Shown in pieces: positions 34,250 through 46,763 of a stretch of 64,000 nucleotides of DNA. Source of the stretch: Penicillium oxalicum (lineage: Eukaryota; Ascomycota; Eurotiomycetes; Eurotiales; Aspergillaceae); contig NC_064657.1 in assembly GCF_001723175.1 (NCBI RefSeq), forward strand, positions 682,001 to 746,000, read 5' to 3'. The notes beneath the pieces are model-generated. The model worked only from the letters and a program-made list of their open reading frames with translations, did no database searches and had not been told where the DNA came from. Both the position numbers and the translations under genes were made by a program. Numbering within the stretch: position 1 is the stretch's first letter; every line of letters begins with the position of its first letter.

Positions 34250-35620
34250 AAAATATCGAATTAAATTAACCCTATCCCTCTCGCGGCGGCTCCTCTTCTG
34301 CGCCTTTACGTAGTAGGTAGCAATCCGTTCTTAGCCTTAATTCTTTTATCCTTATCTAAATTTCTTTTATCCTAGAGCGCCTAGTAATAAAATCTTTTTA
34401 GCCTACTACTATTAATACTAGCGCTTACCTTATTTATCTATCGGTATAGGGTGCCGTCTAATTCTTTAATTTCGTATACGCTATTTTTTAGATCTTTTCT
34501 GATTCGATACGGCCCTATCTATCTAAATCGGAGCTTATTTCTAGATATTATATCGTCCTCTAACCTAGTATTATAGAGAAGGACTAAATCTTTTTCTTTT
34601 AGGGGCGCAATTCGCAGGTTTCTGTGCGAGTCGTGATATTCTTTATTCTAAGCTCTTAGCCTCTATAGCCGTATTATCGTATCAGAGATATCCTAGTCTC
34701 GTCTTTTAATTTATTTAGCTCGTAACGTAATTAGATCTGCGCGTGTCTCTACCTTTTCCTAGGGTAGTATCGACTAGGTAGGTATATCTAATTCTACTAG
34801 TAAGATAGTATCTTATCTATAAATAAATCGGAAGGGTAATACCGGTATACGTATACAAAGTCGCTCTGTTAGTAAGTATCGCGGCCGGTAGCTTTTAGGA
34901 CTATTTTAGTTTAATACCTTCTAATAGTTTATACCTATTGTTATTTTAGATAAGGCGTCTTTTAGAGTTCGTATTACTCTCTTAATCGCCCTATTCGCCT
35001 ACGGGTTATATACCGAAATTAAAATAGCGTATAACGCGGTACGATTTCAAAAAATTTCGTATTTCCGAACGTATTTTAGGACTAAAATTAATAATAATCT
35101 CCTAAGGCACCCTATACCTACAGATAATATCCTCCTAAACGAATCCGGTAGCGCTTTTGCTCTACTTCTAGAGAATCCTTGCTTCTAGCTACCTACTAGC
35201 TAAATCTCTTGCTTAGATAACTCCTTTTTAACCTTCCTTTTAGGTAGCGGGGTAGTATTAATATACTATTTCTCCTAGATTCGTATCATCTTGCGCTTCC
35301 GTAGGTTTATATAGTCTAACGGATCACGCGCCTAGTATTCGAAGCATACGCGCACAAATTTCGTAGTCTCGTATATATTCCTAACTAATAGTACCGCGTA
35401 GCTAATAGGTTATAAGTAGCTTCGCGGCCTTTATAGCCTAATTCTTTATATAAGCGCTATAGCGTCTCTTTTCGTATCCTAATATCGTCTAAAACCCTTC
35501 GTATAATTAGCTCTCTGCTATACCCTCTATAAAACAGATATCGATCTTAGACTACAAATCTTAAAGCCTTTTTCTTAAACGTGCTAAATTTACTACGAGA
35601 TATCTTAGCGGGCCTACGTA
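34250..35620 (-). pseudogene. Family F integrase
   Basis: Minus-strand text from about 34660 down to 34300 reads RNLRIAPLKEKDLVLLYNTR, LEDDIISRNKLRF, RWIGPYRIRKDLKNSVYEIK and ELDGTLYRW, the integrase C-terminal GPF/Y-type module of large fungal gypsy elements. Upstream parts of the core are too decayed to place catalytic residues. Confidence 0.65.
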
Positions 35621-36549
35621 GTATCGTTAAGAACCTTGCAATTTTCTAAGATTCTTCTAAATATAATCCGTCTAGAATTTCTATAATAGTCGTTTCTTCT
35701 ATAGAAGAAATCTCCTAAGAAATAGGAATTTTAATAGAAACTATAGTTTCTACTAGGGAAACCGTAACGCGAAGATAAGAGATTTTAGCTACGATAAATT
35801 TATTAATATCTCTCTCCTTTTCTTGCTCTTCTATTTCTTTAGGCGTAGCGGGCTTCCTAGATAGGCTATTAGCGTACTATTTTTCGTCCTAGGAATATAC
35901 TTTATATCAAAATCGAAGAGCCGAATCTAAGTAAGCTATCGCGTTACTAAGGCCCTAGGTAAGTCTAAAGCTAGTCGATTTAACTACGTAACTAGTATAT
36001 TAGTATTAGTTTCTAATATAAACCTTACCCGTATAGCTAATACTATAGCTTTTTAAACGCTTTATTACTCCTCGATATTCTAATTTTCTAGTATCGTATA
36101 TTTATCTGATTTAGACTAAACCCCTAACTCGTATCGTGCTACTCTCGTATACCCTTCTCTTTTCTATATCAAAACGCTACCCTATCCTATTTTTAACGCG
36201 TCTACTATAAGCGTTAGGTCTAACGGATTCTAGCTATAATCGACTAGTATAACCGCCGAAAACTATATAGTATCTCCTTGATCTTCTTAAAGGTATTCTA
36301 TTTATTATTACCCTAATCGAATATCGTATCCTTCCGTAATATCGTATATAATAGCGCTATAATATACTAAAAATCCTTTACTAGAATTCGAAAGTAGACT
36401 AAGACTAATAAAAGAGCGTACCTTATCGCGATTAATAGGGACCGGCTAGTCGGCTAACTTAGAAATTTTCCGCTTATTAGGTCTACGCCCGTTAGAATCG
36501 TATACCTAGCCTATAATTTTAAGGCCGGATATTATAAGTTACGATTTTT

Positions 36550-37300
36550 CTGCAGAAACTCTCGCTCCCGCAAGTTCTAAAAGGTATAGGGTCTTATCTA
36601 GATTTTGTATATATTCTAAGATAAACCTCCTAATCCCTAGTCTTGCAAACTCGTTATTATACCGGGTCTTAGGTCCTTTAACCGGAATTTATCTATAAAA
36701 GGTTTAGTAATATACAGAATATTAGCTAGGATCTATATAACTACTCTTTAGAATTACGGTACAGAATTCGAAGCCCCTTACAATAATATAGTCTGCCTTA
36801 GCAAACCGATCAGGGTCTAAATCGCTATTATATTTCGATCGCGACTATCTAGAGTTATCTAGTTATACCCGGAAAATAGATTAATAGCGGACGATATTAC
36901 TATACCTAAAAATTCTTTAACGAATTCGTCCGTATTAGGGGATATTCGTATCTCGTACTATTACTTTGTTAATATATATTATAGCGTTTACTATACGATA
37001 TTTTCTATTCTTCTTGCGTACTAAAAACTAAGGATTTCGGTAGGGACTATCGCAATATTCTAGGACCCCTTTTTATATCTTTCCTGTAATATCTCTTTAA
37101 CTATACCTTTTAGCGCTAGCGGGATTCGAAATCTAGGATACTACTAGGCCTTATACCGAATCGTCTTAATACGTTATAGCGGTATTACTTCCGGGAAAAT
37201 CAAAGATATATAGGACTAATCCTACGCAAAATAACCTTCTCTTTTAAATAGTATCTCGCGTAATAATCCTTTTTCTTTCGTAGAAGATCCTTTCTAATTA
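36550..37300 (-). pseudogene. Family F reverse transcriptase
   Basis: In the minus-strand frames about 37080-36840 one sees an RT start (KGVLEYCDSPYRNP-like text), then KYRIVNA-like, DANIPPNTDEF, AINLFSGYNQ and TLDSRDRN-like elements spread over adjacent frames. These match the fingers/palm of gypsy RT. Many stops. A second, truncated copy lies at 49327-50601. Confidence 0.65.
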
Positions 37301-37849
37301 ATATTTTCTGCTCCCTTTTAGGTATTAGACGCGTACCTCTTACGATCGTAGAGATCCGCGGTATTAGTAGATTATTAAATTTACTTTTAATATTAGACGC
37401 GCGATATTTAGTAAAGTATTTCTTTTCGCAGATTTCCTTCTAATTCGCATAACTAGTTAGCACCGATCTATCGTTTTCGGTCGCGTTAACTAGTTTAATC
37501 TTATCCGCTACTCTTTTAAACAAAGTATAAACTAGTATACCTATACCTATAGGGTTAGGGCTCGGATTTATAGTTAAAAGATACCTTAGTCGTAGAAATC
37601 TTATAGTAATATCCTGCGGCTACCTACGCGGAATCTTATAGTTATAGCTAAATCTTAATTTATCTAAAATTTTTAATATCTTTCCTCTCTTATATTTTTA
37701 AATATTTTTAGTACTTTTATAGCGTTTTTAGAGGGTACTATTAAAACGTATAGTAAATTATAGCCTATTTTTAGTCGGTCTTATTTTTATACCGGAAGTA
37801 TCGCTAATTAGGCTTCCGGATATCCTAAAAAATCTACCTCCGTATTCGT

Positions 37850-38200
37850 AGGTTCTGCAAAATCTTTAGGCTATAGCTAGTATCCTAGACCGAAGTTTTC
37901 TTACTCGGAGAATATACCTTAAAGACTAACTTCCTAGTCCGGTCTTCCGAAAAGACTACTATTTTAACAGAACTATTAATTTTCTCCGTAGTAGAAGCTA
38001 TTATATCGCGTAACTAGATTCGTCCTAGGAGAATCTCTGCTATATAATCCTTTAATTATATAGTAAGAGTACGTTATAATATCGCCGATTAAAATAGGTA
38101 AGCCTTCCGTAACTCCGTAAAAGGGACGCGTTCGGCTATTAACAGGCACTATATATAGCTTTAGATCTTTTCGAATATTAAGGTTCAATACGTACCGTTT
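37850..38200 (-). pseudogene. Family F retroviral-type protease region
   Basis: An open minus-strand stretch 38188-37976 reads VPVNSRTRPFYGVTEGLPI then IGDIITYSYYIIKGLYSRD, the region that follows the catalytic Asp-Ser-Gly in gypsy proteases. The catalytic motif itself would lie just upstream and is not clear. Confidence 0.5.
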
Positions 38201-41200
38201 CTAGGGAAATAAGATTAACTAATAATCCCTAATCAATCGTAGCTTTAAGCTTATACCTATACACGTATACCTTTATACGCAAGAGCCCTCTAGATATTCC
38301 TTAAGTACCCGAATTTCGCGGCGCAGAGATTCGTACCGATCTCCTAAGATCCTACCCGCGCGGTTACTTTATCTACTTTTGCAACTCGCTAAGTAGTAGC
38401 GAAGTATACGGGCGTAGTTCGTAGCATTCGTAGTATCCGTAGTAATCATAGGCACCGAAGGTTCGAAGGAATTCGCAATATTTCTGACTTAGCTACAGTT
38501 ACGGTGATATAAATATCAGATCACCTAGTATAATCGTAGGCGTATAGGAAAGCTAGCAATTTTCTAGCAATTTCTTCCTTACGTTAGGTAGTAGCATCCG
38601 CGGAAGGTTTTAGGCGCTTTTAGATAGTCGACGAATTTCCCGGTCTAGACAGGTAAGCAGGCGTCGAAAATCTTACGTCTTAACTAGCTCTCTAGGTCTA
38701 ACTACCCTAGTCTTAGATTTCTTCTACAGAAGAATCTCGCGGCTAACTTTAGTTAGCGATCCTTTCCCGCCTATAAATTTCTTCTAGAAGAAATTCGCAA
38801 AGGGGCTAGTACTATATCCGCTATTATATCGTCTTTATTAATAGTCGCTAGACGGTATCTACTCGGATACTACGCACTTTCGCATAATTTCCAGACTAGT
38901 TAGAGCGCTTACGACCGGCTAGTTATCTATTAATAGCGAAGACTTCTCCCTTACACATTTCGTCTTCGCTCCCTTCTAATCCTTCGAAATTAGCGTCTTT
39001 TCTAAGGAAATCCCTACTAAATCTACCTAAGTAGTATAAATTTACGGAGTATAGTAAGAATAGACCCCTAAATATAATTAAGGCGTAGTAATAGTAGAGA
39101 TAGCGTTAACGCTTACGCGTTAATCTTCTACTACTAGTACTAGTCCGGAACTATATCCTTCCAAAATTAGTTACCTCTCTTGCGCGCCTCCGTCTATTCT
39201 TACTAACCCTTCCGAGTACTACCCGATTTAGTTTATTCCGGTAGTATAGTCCTTTATTTTATATACTTAGATAGACAGGATAACTAGTTACCCGATACCC
39301 TTTATTCCTATACTAGTAGTAACTATTAGATATCTATCTTATAGGTATATAAGCAGGGTTATTTCGGTTATTATTTTTCGCGATTAGGTACTAAACTAAG
39401 ACTCTCTGTTTATCGTAGCCTTCCGCTAGTCTTTAATAACCTTTAGTATATTTACTACAGACCGTTAAAAGCTTTCGTTAAACTTTCTAAATCCTATCCT
39501 CTTAGAGAGCTCGTATTCTTAATCGCAGAACTCTATTTTTCGGAGTATCTATTATTTTCCGTCTCGTACGATTTTTCTCTAGAATCCGCGTAGACCTAGA
39601 TTCCTTTCTCGGGCACTATATAGCCTATCGCGAGATCGTAATCCTTCTAGTCCTAATTTAGATCCCTAGTAGCTTTTTATCTAATCGAAAGAGATCCGTC
39701 TTTTACTCCTAGAAGGGTAGTTAATATTAATTTTCTCCTTCTTAATTAATTTCGATCTTAACTTTTCGGGTAGTCCTTCGATAAACTAAGTATATCGTTC
39801 TAAATCGCTAATATCTCCTCTCTTTACTAGATAATAAACAGAAAAAGGTAGTTAAGTATATATAAAAGTCGTCCTATTCGATACGATTCCTGCAGAAACT
39901 CTATAGCTAGGTATAGTATAGGTAGCCTATAGGCTATCCGTATCGCGATACTAATCTTTAAAGTCCTAGAAAAACTCTTCCTTATTCTTCGCTTACTAGT
40001 TAGCATTCGCCTTAACCTATACACGCTATAGCTAACCGTAGTAATCTAGAAGGATCTCCAAAATTCGCGCGTTGTTTCTTATATTATAGCGCTTATATAT
40101 ACGTTCAAAACTATCTAAGAATTCTAATATTTCTACCTTCGAATCGTAGCGTACTAGGGGTCCCTAGCTTAGGCATAGTCCTAACTATATATCGCAAAGT
40201 TTATATCTCTGAATTAGGCGTATAAACTTGCGTTAGTATCGCGAAGGAGCTAGTCTCGGTAGTAGCGGCGGCGGTAGCGGTACTCTCTCGCTAAACCCTT
40301 TAGGCGATCCTTTAGCAGACTCAGAAGGGGCTCGATTACTAGGATCACGATAGGTCGAAAGAGGTTATATTTGTAGGTATATCTAAAGATATTCTATAGT
40401 CGTTTAGTTATTCAGATTACGATAATTACTTTAGCTTCGTAGGCTCTGTCTAGTCCGGATATTTTTAGGGTTTTTTAGGTTTTTTAGGTATAATAGTATC
40501 TAGAGGGATATAGCAAGATTCGCAAGGTAATTAACTCTTTAAATTTAACGAAGTCGTAAAATTAGTAGCTAGTCTAGATAGTAGCGCTATTCCTAATTCT
40601 TTTCGATTTTTCTTCTAGTTTTTCACTCTCTTTTATAGCTTTCCTTTCTTTTTTATCGCTTTTCGTCGTCTATTTAGTATACGTTTTTCTCGTGTTTTCT
40701 TCTACAGAAGAACTTTATAACTACCGTTTTAGTATAGCATTCTCTTCTAGTAAGATCTTTATATTAGCCGCCTATAGAAATCTTTCCAAAGCAATAAACT
40801 AACTCTATATAAAGTTCGGATAGACCAAGTTTATCTATTAATATAATTAGTCCGGAGACATTTTTAGCAATCGAATCAATATCTCTCGATCCTCTTAGTA
40901 TCGATCGGCTAATAATCCGCGAATAAGCTAGGTATACCAGTCGAATAAAGGCATAGTATTAGCCGTAAGACCCTCGGTAGGAGTAGCCCCCTATATATAG
41001 CTAAAAGTCGCGTATTTAGCTATAATATAAGGTATTAGTTTCGAATAGTAGTCTCAATTTCTCTCAATTTTTCGTTAGGGTCAAACGCATTACCTACTTT
41101 TTCTGCAGAAAAAAACAGAATTTCTTAATCATAGCGGTAGTCGTAACAGTAGCGGTCGTAGCGGTCGCAGTAGTCGTTCCAGTCGTCTCAGTCTTAGCAG

Positions 41201-41400
41201 TCTTAGTAGCAATCTCAGCAGCAATCTTAGCAGCAATCTCAGCAGCAATCTTAGCAGCAATCTCAGCAGCAATCTTAGCAGCAATCTCAGCAGCAATCTC
41301 AGCAGCAATCTTAGTAGCAATCTTAGCAGCAATCTCAGCAGCAATCTCAGCAGCAATCTTAGTAGCGGATCCTTTTATAATCGCATCGTAGGAATAGTAT
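38200..41400 (-). pseudogene. Family F gag region
   Basis: Lies between the 5' LTR (right) and protease. The first part carries a 12 bp tandem repeat that reads EIAAKIAA on the gag strand (41206-41363), followed by a Thr/Ala-rich segment. The rest is decayed; an open stretch at 40024-39827 (RRMLTSKRRIRKSFSRTLK) is basic. No zinc knuckle could be placed. Confidence 0.45.
41206..41363. repeat. 12 bp tandem repeat AGCAGCAATCTC/T
   Basis: About 13 units alternating AGCAGCAATCTC and AGCAGCAATCTT. On the minus strand in the likely gag frame this encodes (E/K)IAA repeats. It keeps CA dinucleotides (all in GCA, or CTCAGCA) although surrounding sequence has lost most of them. Confidence 0.85.
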
Positions 41401-41451
41401 AGTCCTCTATCTCAGCCACCTTTATTACAAAACCCCTACGTCGGTCACTAA

Positions 41452-41800
41452 TAGAGAGGGGAATACTCACGGCAGTCTGATCTCACCAGACAGGTCGAGT
41501 TATAGAGGAACCAAACCAAACCTACAAAGCACGCAAGTCCTAGAATCCTCCAAGGTAATCGTAAGATCCGATATTAGGTACTAAAGGCAGGAATCAAAAA
41601 GAGTGTGACATTACAAGTGTAAGGAATCCGACTATAAAGACTGTCCTAAATCCTCCGTCTAAACTGTTAATCAAGCATAATAATAATACCGGATCCTGCA
41701 AGCTAGGTCCTAGATAACCTTCCTCGACGGTAAGGCTCTCAGGCATCTCCTACTACTAAACATCCGCCTTTAAGTACATGCAACCGAATCCCCTACTACA
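41452..41800 (-). repeat. Family F 5' LTR (349 bp)
   Basis: TAGAGAGGGGAATACTCACGG to CCCCTACTACA. It retains more CA than the left LTR (for example CACCAGACAGG against CACTAGATAGG). Confidence 0.8.
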
Positions 41801-41804
41801 CTAG

Positions 41805-44480
41805 TTAGATATAATAGTAAGAATAGCTACTAATATAGGATTTACGACCTAAGCAAGAGAAAAGTTATAATTAGAAGAGATATAGACTTTTAGGAAGAAC
41901 TATCTATACTACTATTAGACCTAGATAATCGAATTAAATAGATTATATAAGAAAGGCTCTATAATATAAAGATCTAAAATATTAAAAAGATAACCGATAT
42001 AACTATAAAACGATTAAATAGGCCTACCTAAAATACTACCCGCGCGGATAACGACTACTATAAAGATCCCGACTATAATACCTACTCTAATATAAGCCTA
42101 GATACCTACGAAGAAATCTAAATTTTATAAACTTCCTATACTCTAAAAATTCTACCTCTCTAATAGGAAAGAGGAAGGGGATATAATCTTCTACCTCCTT
42201 AAGTCTAATTCCTAAAAGACCTAGAATTACGCGAGGGACGAATTTTTTCCTAACCCGCTCTAATCCCTCTAAGTATACTACTAACCATACCAGAGGACTA
42301 AAATATCCTAATTTTATAACCTTTCTATCATCGCAAAATTTTACTAATACAACCGAGGAAAAGAGCCCCTAATATAGGAATTTTTTCACGCTAGAACCCG
42401 GATAGTCTAATCCTGTTAATTAAGAGAAGGACTATACCAGGATAATTCCTATCTATACCAGAATCTGACCTAAACCCTACTATTAAAAAGTCTAAGATAC
42501 TATCCTAATCAATTTAACTATAAATTCCTCCTCTAGTAGTAATTCCTTAGAGGTTCCGTAGCTACCTAATATTATAAGCTTTATTAGCAGACCCTATCGA
42601 TACTATTATAATAAACTAGCTAGATTTCACGAGCGACTAGAGACGCTCTATCTCTCTAGTAAGAAGAAGCCTACGGAGATATACTCCGAGATAACTTATA
42701 GAAGGAATAGTTAGATATACTATAAAAGGACTAGTTTAGGAAGAGTATAAAGAGAGAACGAAAGGAAGTTTATACTTCGCTACGTCTACTAAAGATAACT
42801 TAATTAGACCTAGTATATTAAGTATAGCTACTAAGATAATATAGTTAGTAATAGTTAAAATCCCTTAAATCTATAGGGAAGCTATAAAATTCTAATTCGC
42901 TAATTAATAGCTTAAAGCTAAAGAGACCTAATTAAAGAATTTTAAATTATCTAATATAATAACTTTAGTAACTAAACCCCTAAAAGGTACTAAAATCCTT
43001 CTAGGTAAATAGGTCTATAATATTAAATAGGATACCGAAGGATATATCCTAGAATTCCGAGCTAGATAGGTTATATATAGTAACTGCTAAAGTCTAGGCG
43101 TAGACTTCTAACCTAACGAAAGATATATCCTAGTTATCTTAGATATATCGGCTAAGTTATTTATTACTATAGCTACTATCTATAATTAGAAAAAGGAATA
43201 GTAGGATATAATTAGAGCCTATCTTAATACTACTATTAATAACTATATTATATTTATAAAGTAACTAACTAGATATAAATAATTTAGCCTAAAAGGAGAA
43301 GATCTAGTATATATACTAAACTAGACGCTTTATAGATTACGATAAGCAAGATACCTCTAGTATAAACTTTTTAAAGATAACCTATCTAGCCTAGGCCTCT
43401 CTCTAATCCCCTCCGAACTATATATCTTTACTAATAAGGACTATACTATATTTATTATAATCTATATAGATAATATCCTCGCGACTAGATATAAGGATCA
43501 ATTAAACTCTATAAAAAAGGGCCTTTCAAACAAAAGAAAACTAAAGACCCTCCTATTCAAAAGATTCCTTGGATATAATATAATTAAAGAACCCTCTAGC
43601 TATATCTTTATGAGCTAATAGGCTTATTTAACAAATTTAATCCATAATAAGGGCTATAAAAATTGCAATCCTTCGCTAATTCTAATAAATCCCTCTTAGA
43701 AAATCCCCTATCTAAATAATCTAACAGAGGATAACGCATTCGATCAGGGTGCCTATACTAAAATAATAGGAAATATCGGTTAGCTCTTAATTAAAATACG
43801 CCCGGATATTATAGCAACCATATCTAAACTATAGCGCTATAATATATACCCGAGAAAAGATAATATAGTAGCGTACAAAGTTTTGTTATAATACCTTATA
43901 GGCACTACAAATTTAGGAATCCTATTTAGAAAAGAACCCTTAAAGGGTCTAGAAGGATTTATCGACTTATCATACGCTAATATAGAGGATAGAAAATCTA
44001 CCGAAGTATATATTTAGTTCTTTGCTAGAACCTAATCTTATAGAGCTTAAAAAGATAAGATATCGTAGTAGCCTTATTAACTATAGCCGAATACTATACC
44101 CTTATAACTATAGCGAAAGAGGGACTCTATCTTACTAAAATTACTACTAATCTTTTACTTATATCCCTATTAAACTAAGATAAAGAATTCGACAAAAATA
44201 TCCTAATTACCCTATTTTATAATTCCGATAATACTATCACGACTATTATAAACCCTTAAGTTAGCCTAAAATTATCCTAGATTAGCACGAGATACCATTT
44301 GATCAGAGACCTTATTAAAAGGAACCTTATCTAACTAACTAGTATCCCGAGCAAGAATAATACCGCTAATATACTTACTAAAACTAAGCCTAATAGGATT
44401 TTTCAAAATAATCGTACTAGATTATTATATATAAGAGATCCTAACTAACCCTCCCCTTCTAAATTTTATTATATTACACT
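41805..44480 (+). pseudogene. Copia D reverse transcriptase and RNase H
   Basis: After family F the copia frame resumes. RT: KGTKILLGK.VYNIK.DTEGY near 42985-43045, GVDF near 43105, KLFKDNLSSLGLSLIPSEL (43360-43425) and the catalytic box as IIYIDNILATRY (43459-43490, expected YVDDIL). RNase H: EDRKSTE near 43985, AEYYALTIAAKEGLYLTK near 44080-44140, STRYHLIRDLIKRNLIQLTS and IPSKNNTANILTK (44285-44390). Stops are mainly TAG. The element's purine tract follows. Confidence 0.8.
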
Positions 44481-44526
44481 ACTACATATATTATTCTTTA
44501 TATTGCTACTAGTCCTAGGAGGGGTG

Positions 44527-44707
44527 TAAGAGAGTTTGCCCTCTCTAGATATTTACTAGGCCTAGTAGCGGTTATATATCTTAAGGTTTTTTCCCCTATC
44601 GTGGGTTTTCCCTCTCTCTCTCTCTTCTTCCTTCTCCCTAGACTTCCCAATCCTAGTTATCTCGCCTCTAGATTGCTTCCTTGCCTTGTAGACCTATAGG
44701 TCTATCA
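44527..44707 (+). repeat. Copia D 3' LTR (181 bp)
   Basis: TAAGAGAGTTTGCCCTCTC to GGTCTATCA; matches 15897-16075 and 50602-50780. Confidence 0.85.
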
Positions 44708-45562
44708 GTCCGTAATACTAGGAAGGTCCTATAAGAACTTAGAGTAAGAGTAGAAGGACCTATAGGGTCTAGATCGTATTTAAACTAATCGTTAAGGATT
44801 CTATATCCTTCTGCCTTCTTCCGCCCATATCTCCTAGCCCGTAGGTTATATAACCTATAGTCCTACAGATTATTAGTAGTCCCGGTTCCTTCCCGCCCTA
44901 GTCCTAGGTTAGGTAATCCTAGGGTCCTAGGGCCCCTTAGGCTTCCGGGCTATCCTATATAGGCCTTTACCTGGCTAGTCTAGATATAAGTACCGTAATA
45001 CTATTAGGCTATAAACTCGGTCTTTTTATAATTTATCTACTAAGCCTATTAGGTTAGTTCTAATATAAAGAATCCGATAAGAATCTTATATAAATTACTT
45101 ATATATTAGTCGGGACTCGCTTCGAAAATATATTCTAATTTGTCGAGCTACTAGATATATTACTCTAGGGTTAATATAGAGCTTAAGTAGTACAAGATAT
45201 TATTAATTTTAATCTCTATATCTTAGGATCGATAAGGAAGAGGAGGCGCTAGTTAAGATTCGGGAGTATCTTATCGCCGAATCGTAGCTTTATATTTAAG
45301 TTATTAGATCCGCGCTAAAAGACGATCGAGAGTATTTTATTTATTAGGTTCGGTCTATTTAGGAGACCGTATCTTATAGCTAGACCTATCTTCTAGGTCC
45401 CGAGGGGTTAGGCTAAGCCTACTAGAGGGTTATCTAAGTCCCTTACTAACTCGTTAGGATCGTTCCGTTACTATAAGATAGGCGGATTATTAATAGATTA
45501 TTAGTATAGATATTTCTCCTCTAGGTAGCTAAATAGGAAGATTTAGTAATTATTAGGGGATC
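44708..45562. other. Decayed sequence between copia D and repeat C
   Basis: CpA/TpG-depleted, no motif or open frame that I can interpret. It may belong to the element owning repeat C. Confidence 0.4.
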
Positions 45563-45806
45563 TATATCGCAGGATAGAGAACCTGTTAGCTAGGTAGAGA
45601 GTCTAAGTCTATAGGGTCTAATTTCAAAGACTAATTCTTAGAGTCTAGGTAGACTCTACTAGTTCCTATAATATATACATAGCGTTTCCGCGTACCGAGT
45701 TCCTACAGCCCTACATAGAGTCCTTAGGGTTGTTACCCCAAGGCGACACGGGGTCGATTCAACAGTGAAACGCCTCGAGTTATCACGTATGATATGCGCC
45801 GTAATA
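45563..45806. repeat. LTR-like repeat C, right copy
   Basis: TATATCGCAGGATAGAG to GCGCCGTAATA; see 11098. It marks the exact edge of the transposon block: normal-composition DNA starts right after it. Confidence 0.55.
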
Positions 45807-46763
45807 TAGCTCGTATTTATCTTCTCTTTTACTTTGAGGTGACTTGGCTATACTCTAGGGTAGACATGTTTCTTTTGCGCTATTGTACCTGTTTTTCGGA
45901 GTACTCGTCGGCCTCTTCCAGAGCCAGATAGCGCTTATATGGAGTCAGATTATCTTTGGCTTTACACCAATCCTCCCTTCTCTACAAGCGGTGTGTCCTG
46001 TCCTTTCGCATAATATATGAAGTTAGCTGACTAGTTGCAGTATTTGAGGATAAGGTTTCAGCAACGTCGCCTTCTAACCCCTTCGCGCTTATCAATCATC
46101 CTCTGCCCCTTTTTCGCTTTGTCATCAACGCTAGCAATAATTGCAATAATGTTAGGCGGCATATTTTACATACGCAGTGTTCACCTGGGCAGTCTGTTTA
46201 TCCTTGTCGGGGACTACTTGGGCGTGGCCTGGTAGTATTGGTGGTTAGCCAGCTAAATAACTGAAGGCCGAGCAAAAGTCCGACGTGTTTCATACTATTT
46301 ACTAGCAATGACACTTTTCTTGCTGATAATTGCTATCATAGGCACTGTCTGGAAACCTCGGATCGTCGCGCTTGAGGTATGCTAATCTTCCTTCCCGCCA
46401 TCTCTGGGAAATGCTGACAGCAACAAGGGTCAGTTGTGTATTATCGTCATCTGGACGACCTTTCTGCAAATAGTTGCGTGACAATCCTCCAGTGTCAGCA
46501 CAGAGAGGAATAGATTTAGTCTCGTGGTATCTGCTAGGCACAACTACCGAGTAAGGGAGATTTCTGTCAAGTTTGTCGCTGTGTTATGTATCTAGCAGAC
46601 CGAAACCCTTGTAGTCCTTCACAAAAGAACGCATAGGTAGAGGAATGAGAAGAAGATCATAGACAAAATCAATTTGGGGCCTTAAATGATGGTGCAAGGA
46701 ACAAGATTGGCAGCTGACACCTTGCATATGAGGCCCAAAGTCTCGTAACATCTCGCAAGGTTT
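45807..46763. other. Normal-composition intergenic sequence
   Basis: No supported gene. A minus-strand open frame at 46541-46302 (79 codons, MPSRYHETKSIPLCADTGG...) and a plus-strand hydrophobic one at 46035-46235 are possible short genes, but neither has a motif or a credible exon structure. The former could be 3' sequence of the gene at 46764. Confidence 0.4.

Larger units (their letters stand above)
30977..41800 (-). mobile_element. Ty3/gypsy family F (10.8 kb)
   Basis: LTRs 30977-31314 and 41452-41800; CTAG is present on both outer sides (30973-30976, 41801-41804), a probable 4 bp duplication within copia. On the minus strand the order is gag, protease, RT, RNase H, integrase. The right LTR is followed inward by a TTAGTGACCGACG sequence, probably a decayed TGG-type primer site. 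The left LTR is preceded inward by a polypurine tract (GGGGGGAGG). The internal part, about 10.1 kb, is long for Ty3/gypsy; some 3 kb lies between integrase and 3' LTR. Confidence 0.8.
15897..44707 (+). mobile_element. Ty1/copia element D, interrupted by families A and F
   Basis: It has matching LTRs (15897-16075, 44527-44707), an initiator-Met-type primer site after the left LTR, gag, protease/integrase, reverse transcriptase and RNase H in copia order on the plus strand, and a purine tract (AGGAGGGGTG) just before the right LTR. Family A sits in gag-pol at 17497 and family F at 30977. Flanks AATAT and GTCCG do not match, so an ordinary target duplication is not visible. Every reading frame is broken by stops, mainly TAG. 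Confidence 0.8.

Noticed and set aside
41129..41356. Leu/Arg-rich open frame (LLLR repeats)
   Set aside because: It is another frame of the 12 bp tandem repeat; the frame continuous with flanking gag sequence is EIAA/KIAA.
41206..41363. Tandem repeats as a CRISPR array
   Set aside because: Units are 12 bp without unique spacers, and the organism is a eukaryote.
46035..46235. 66-codon hydrophobic plus-strand open frame
   Set aside because: One possible membrane segment, but no homology, weak context and no exon partners.
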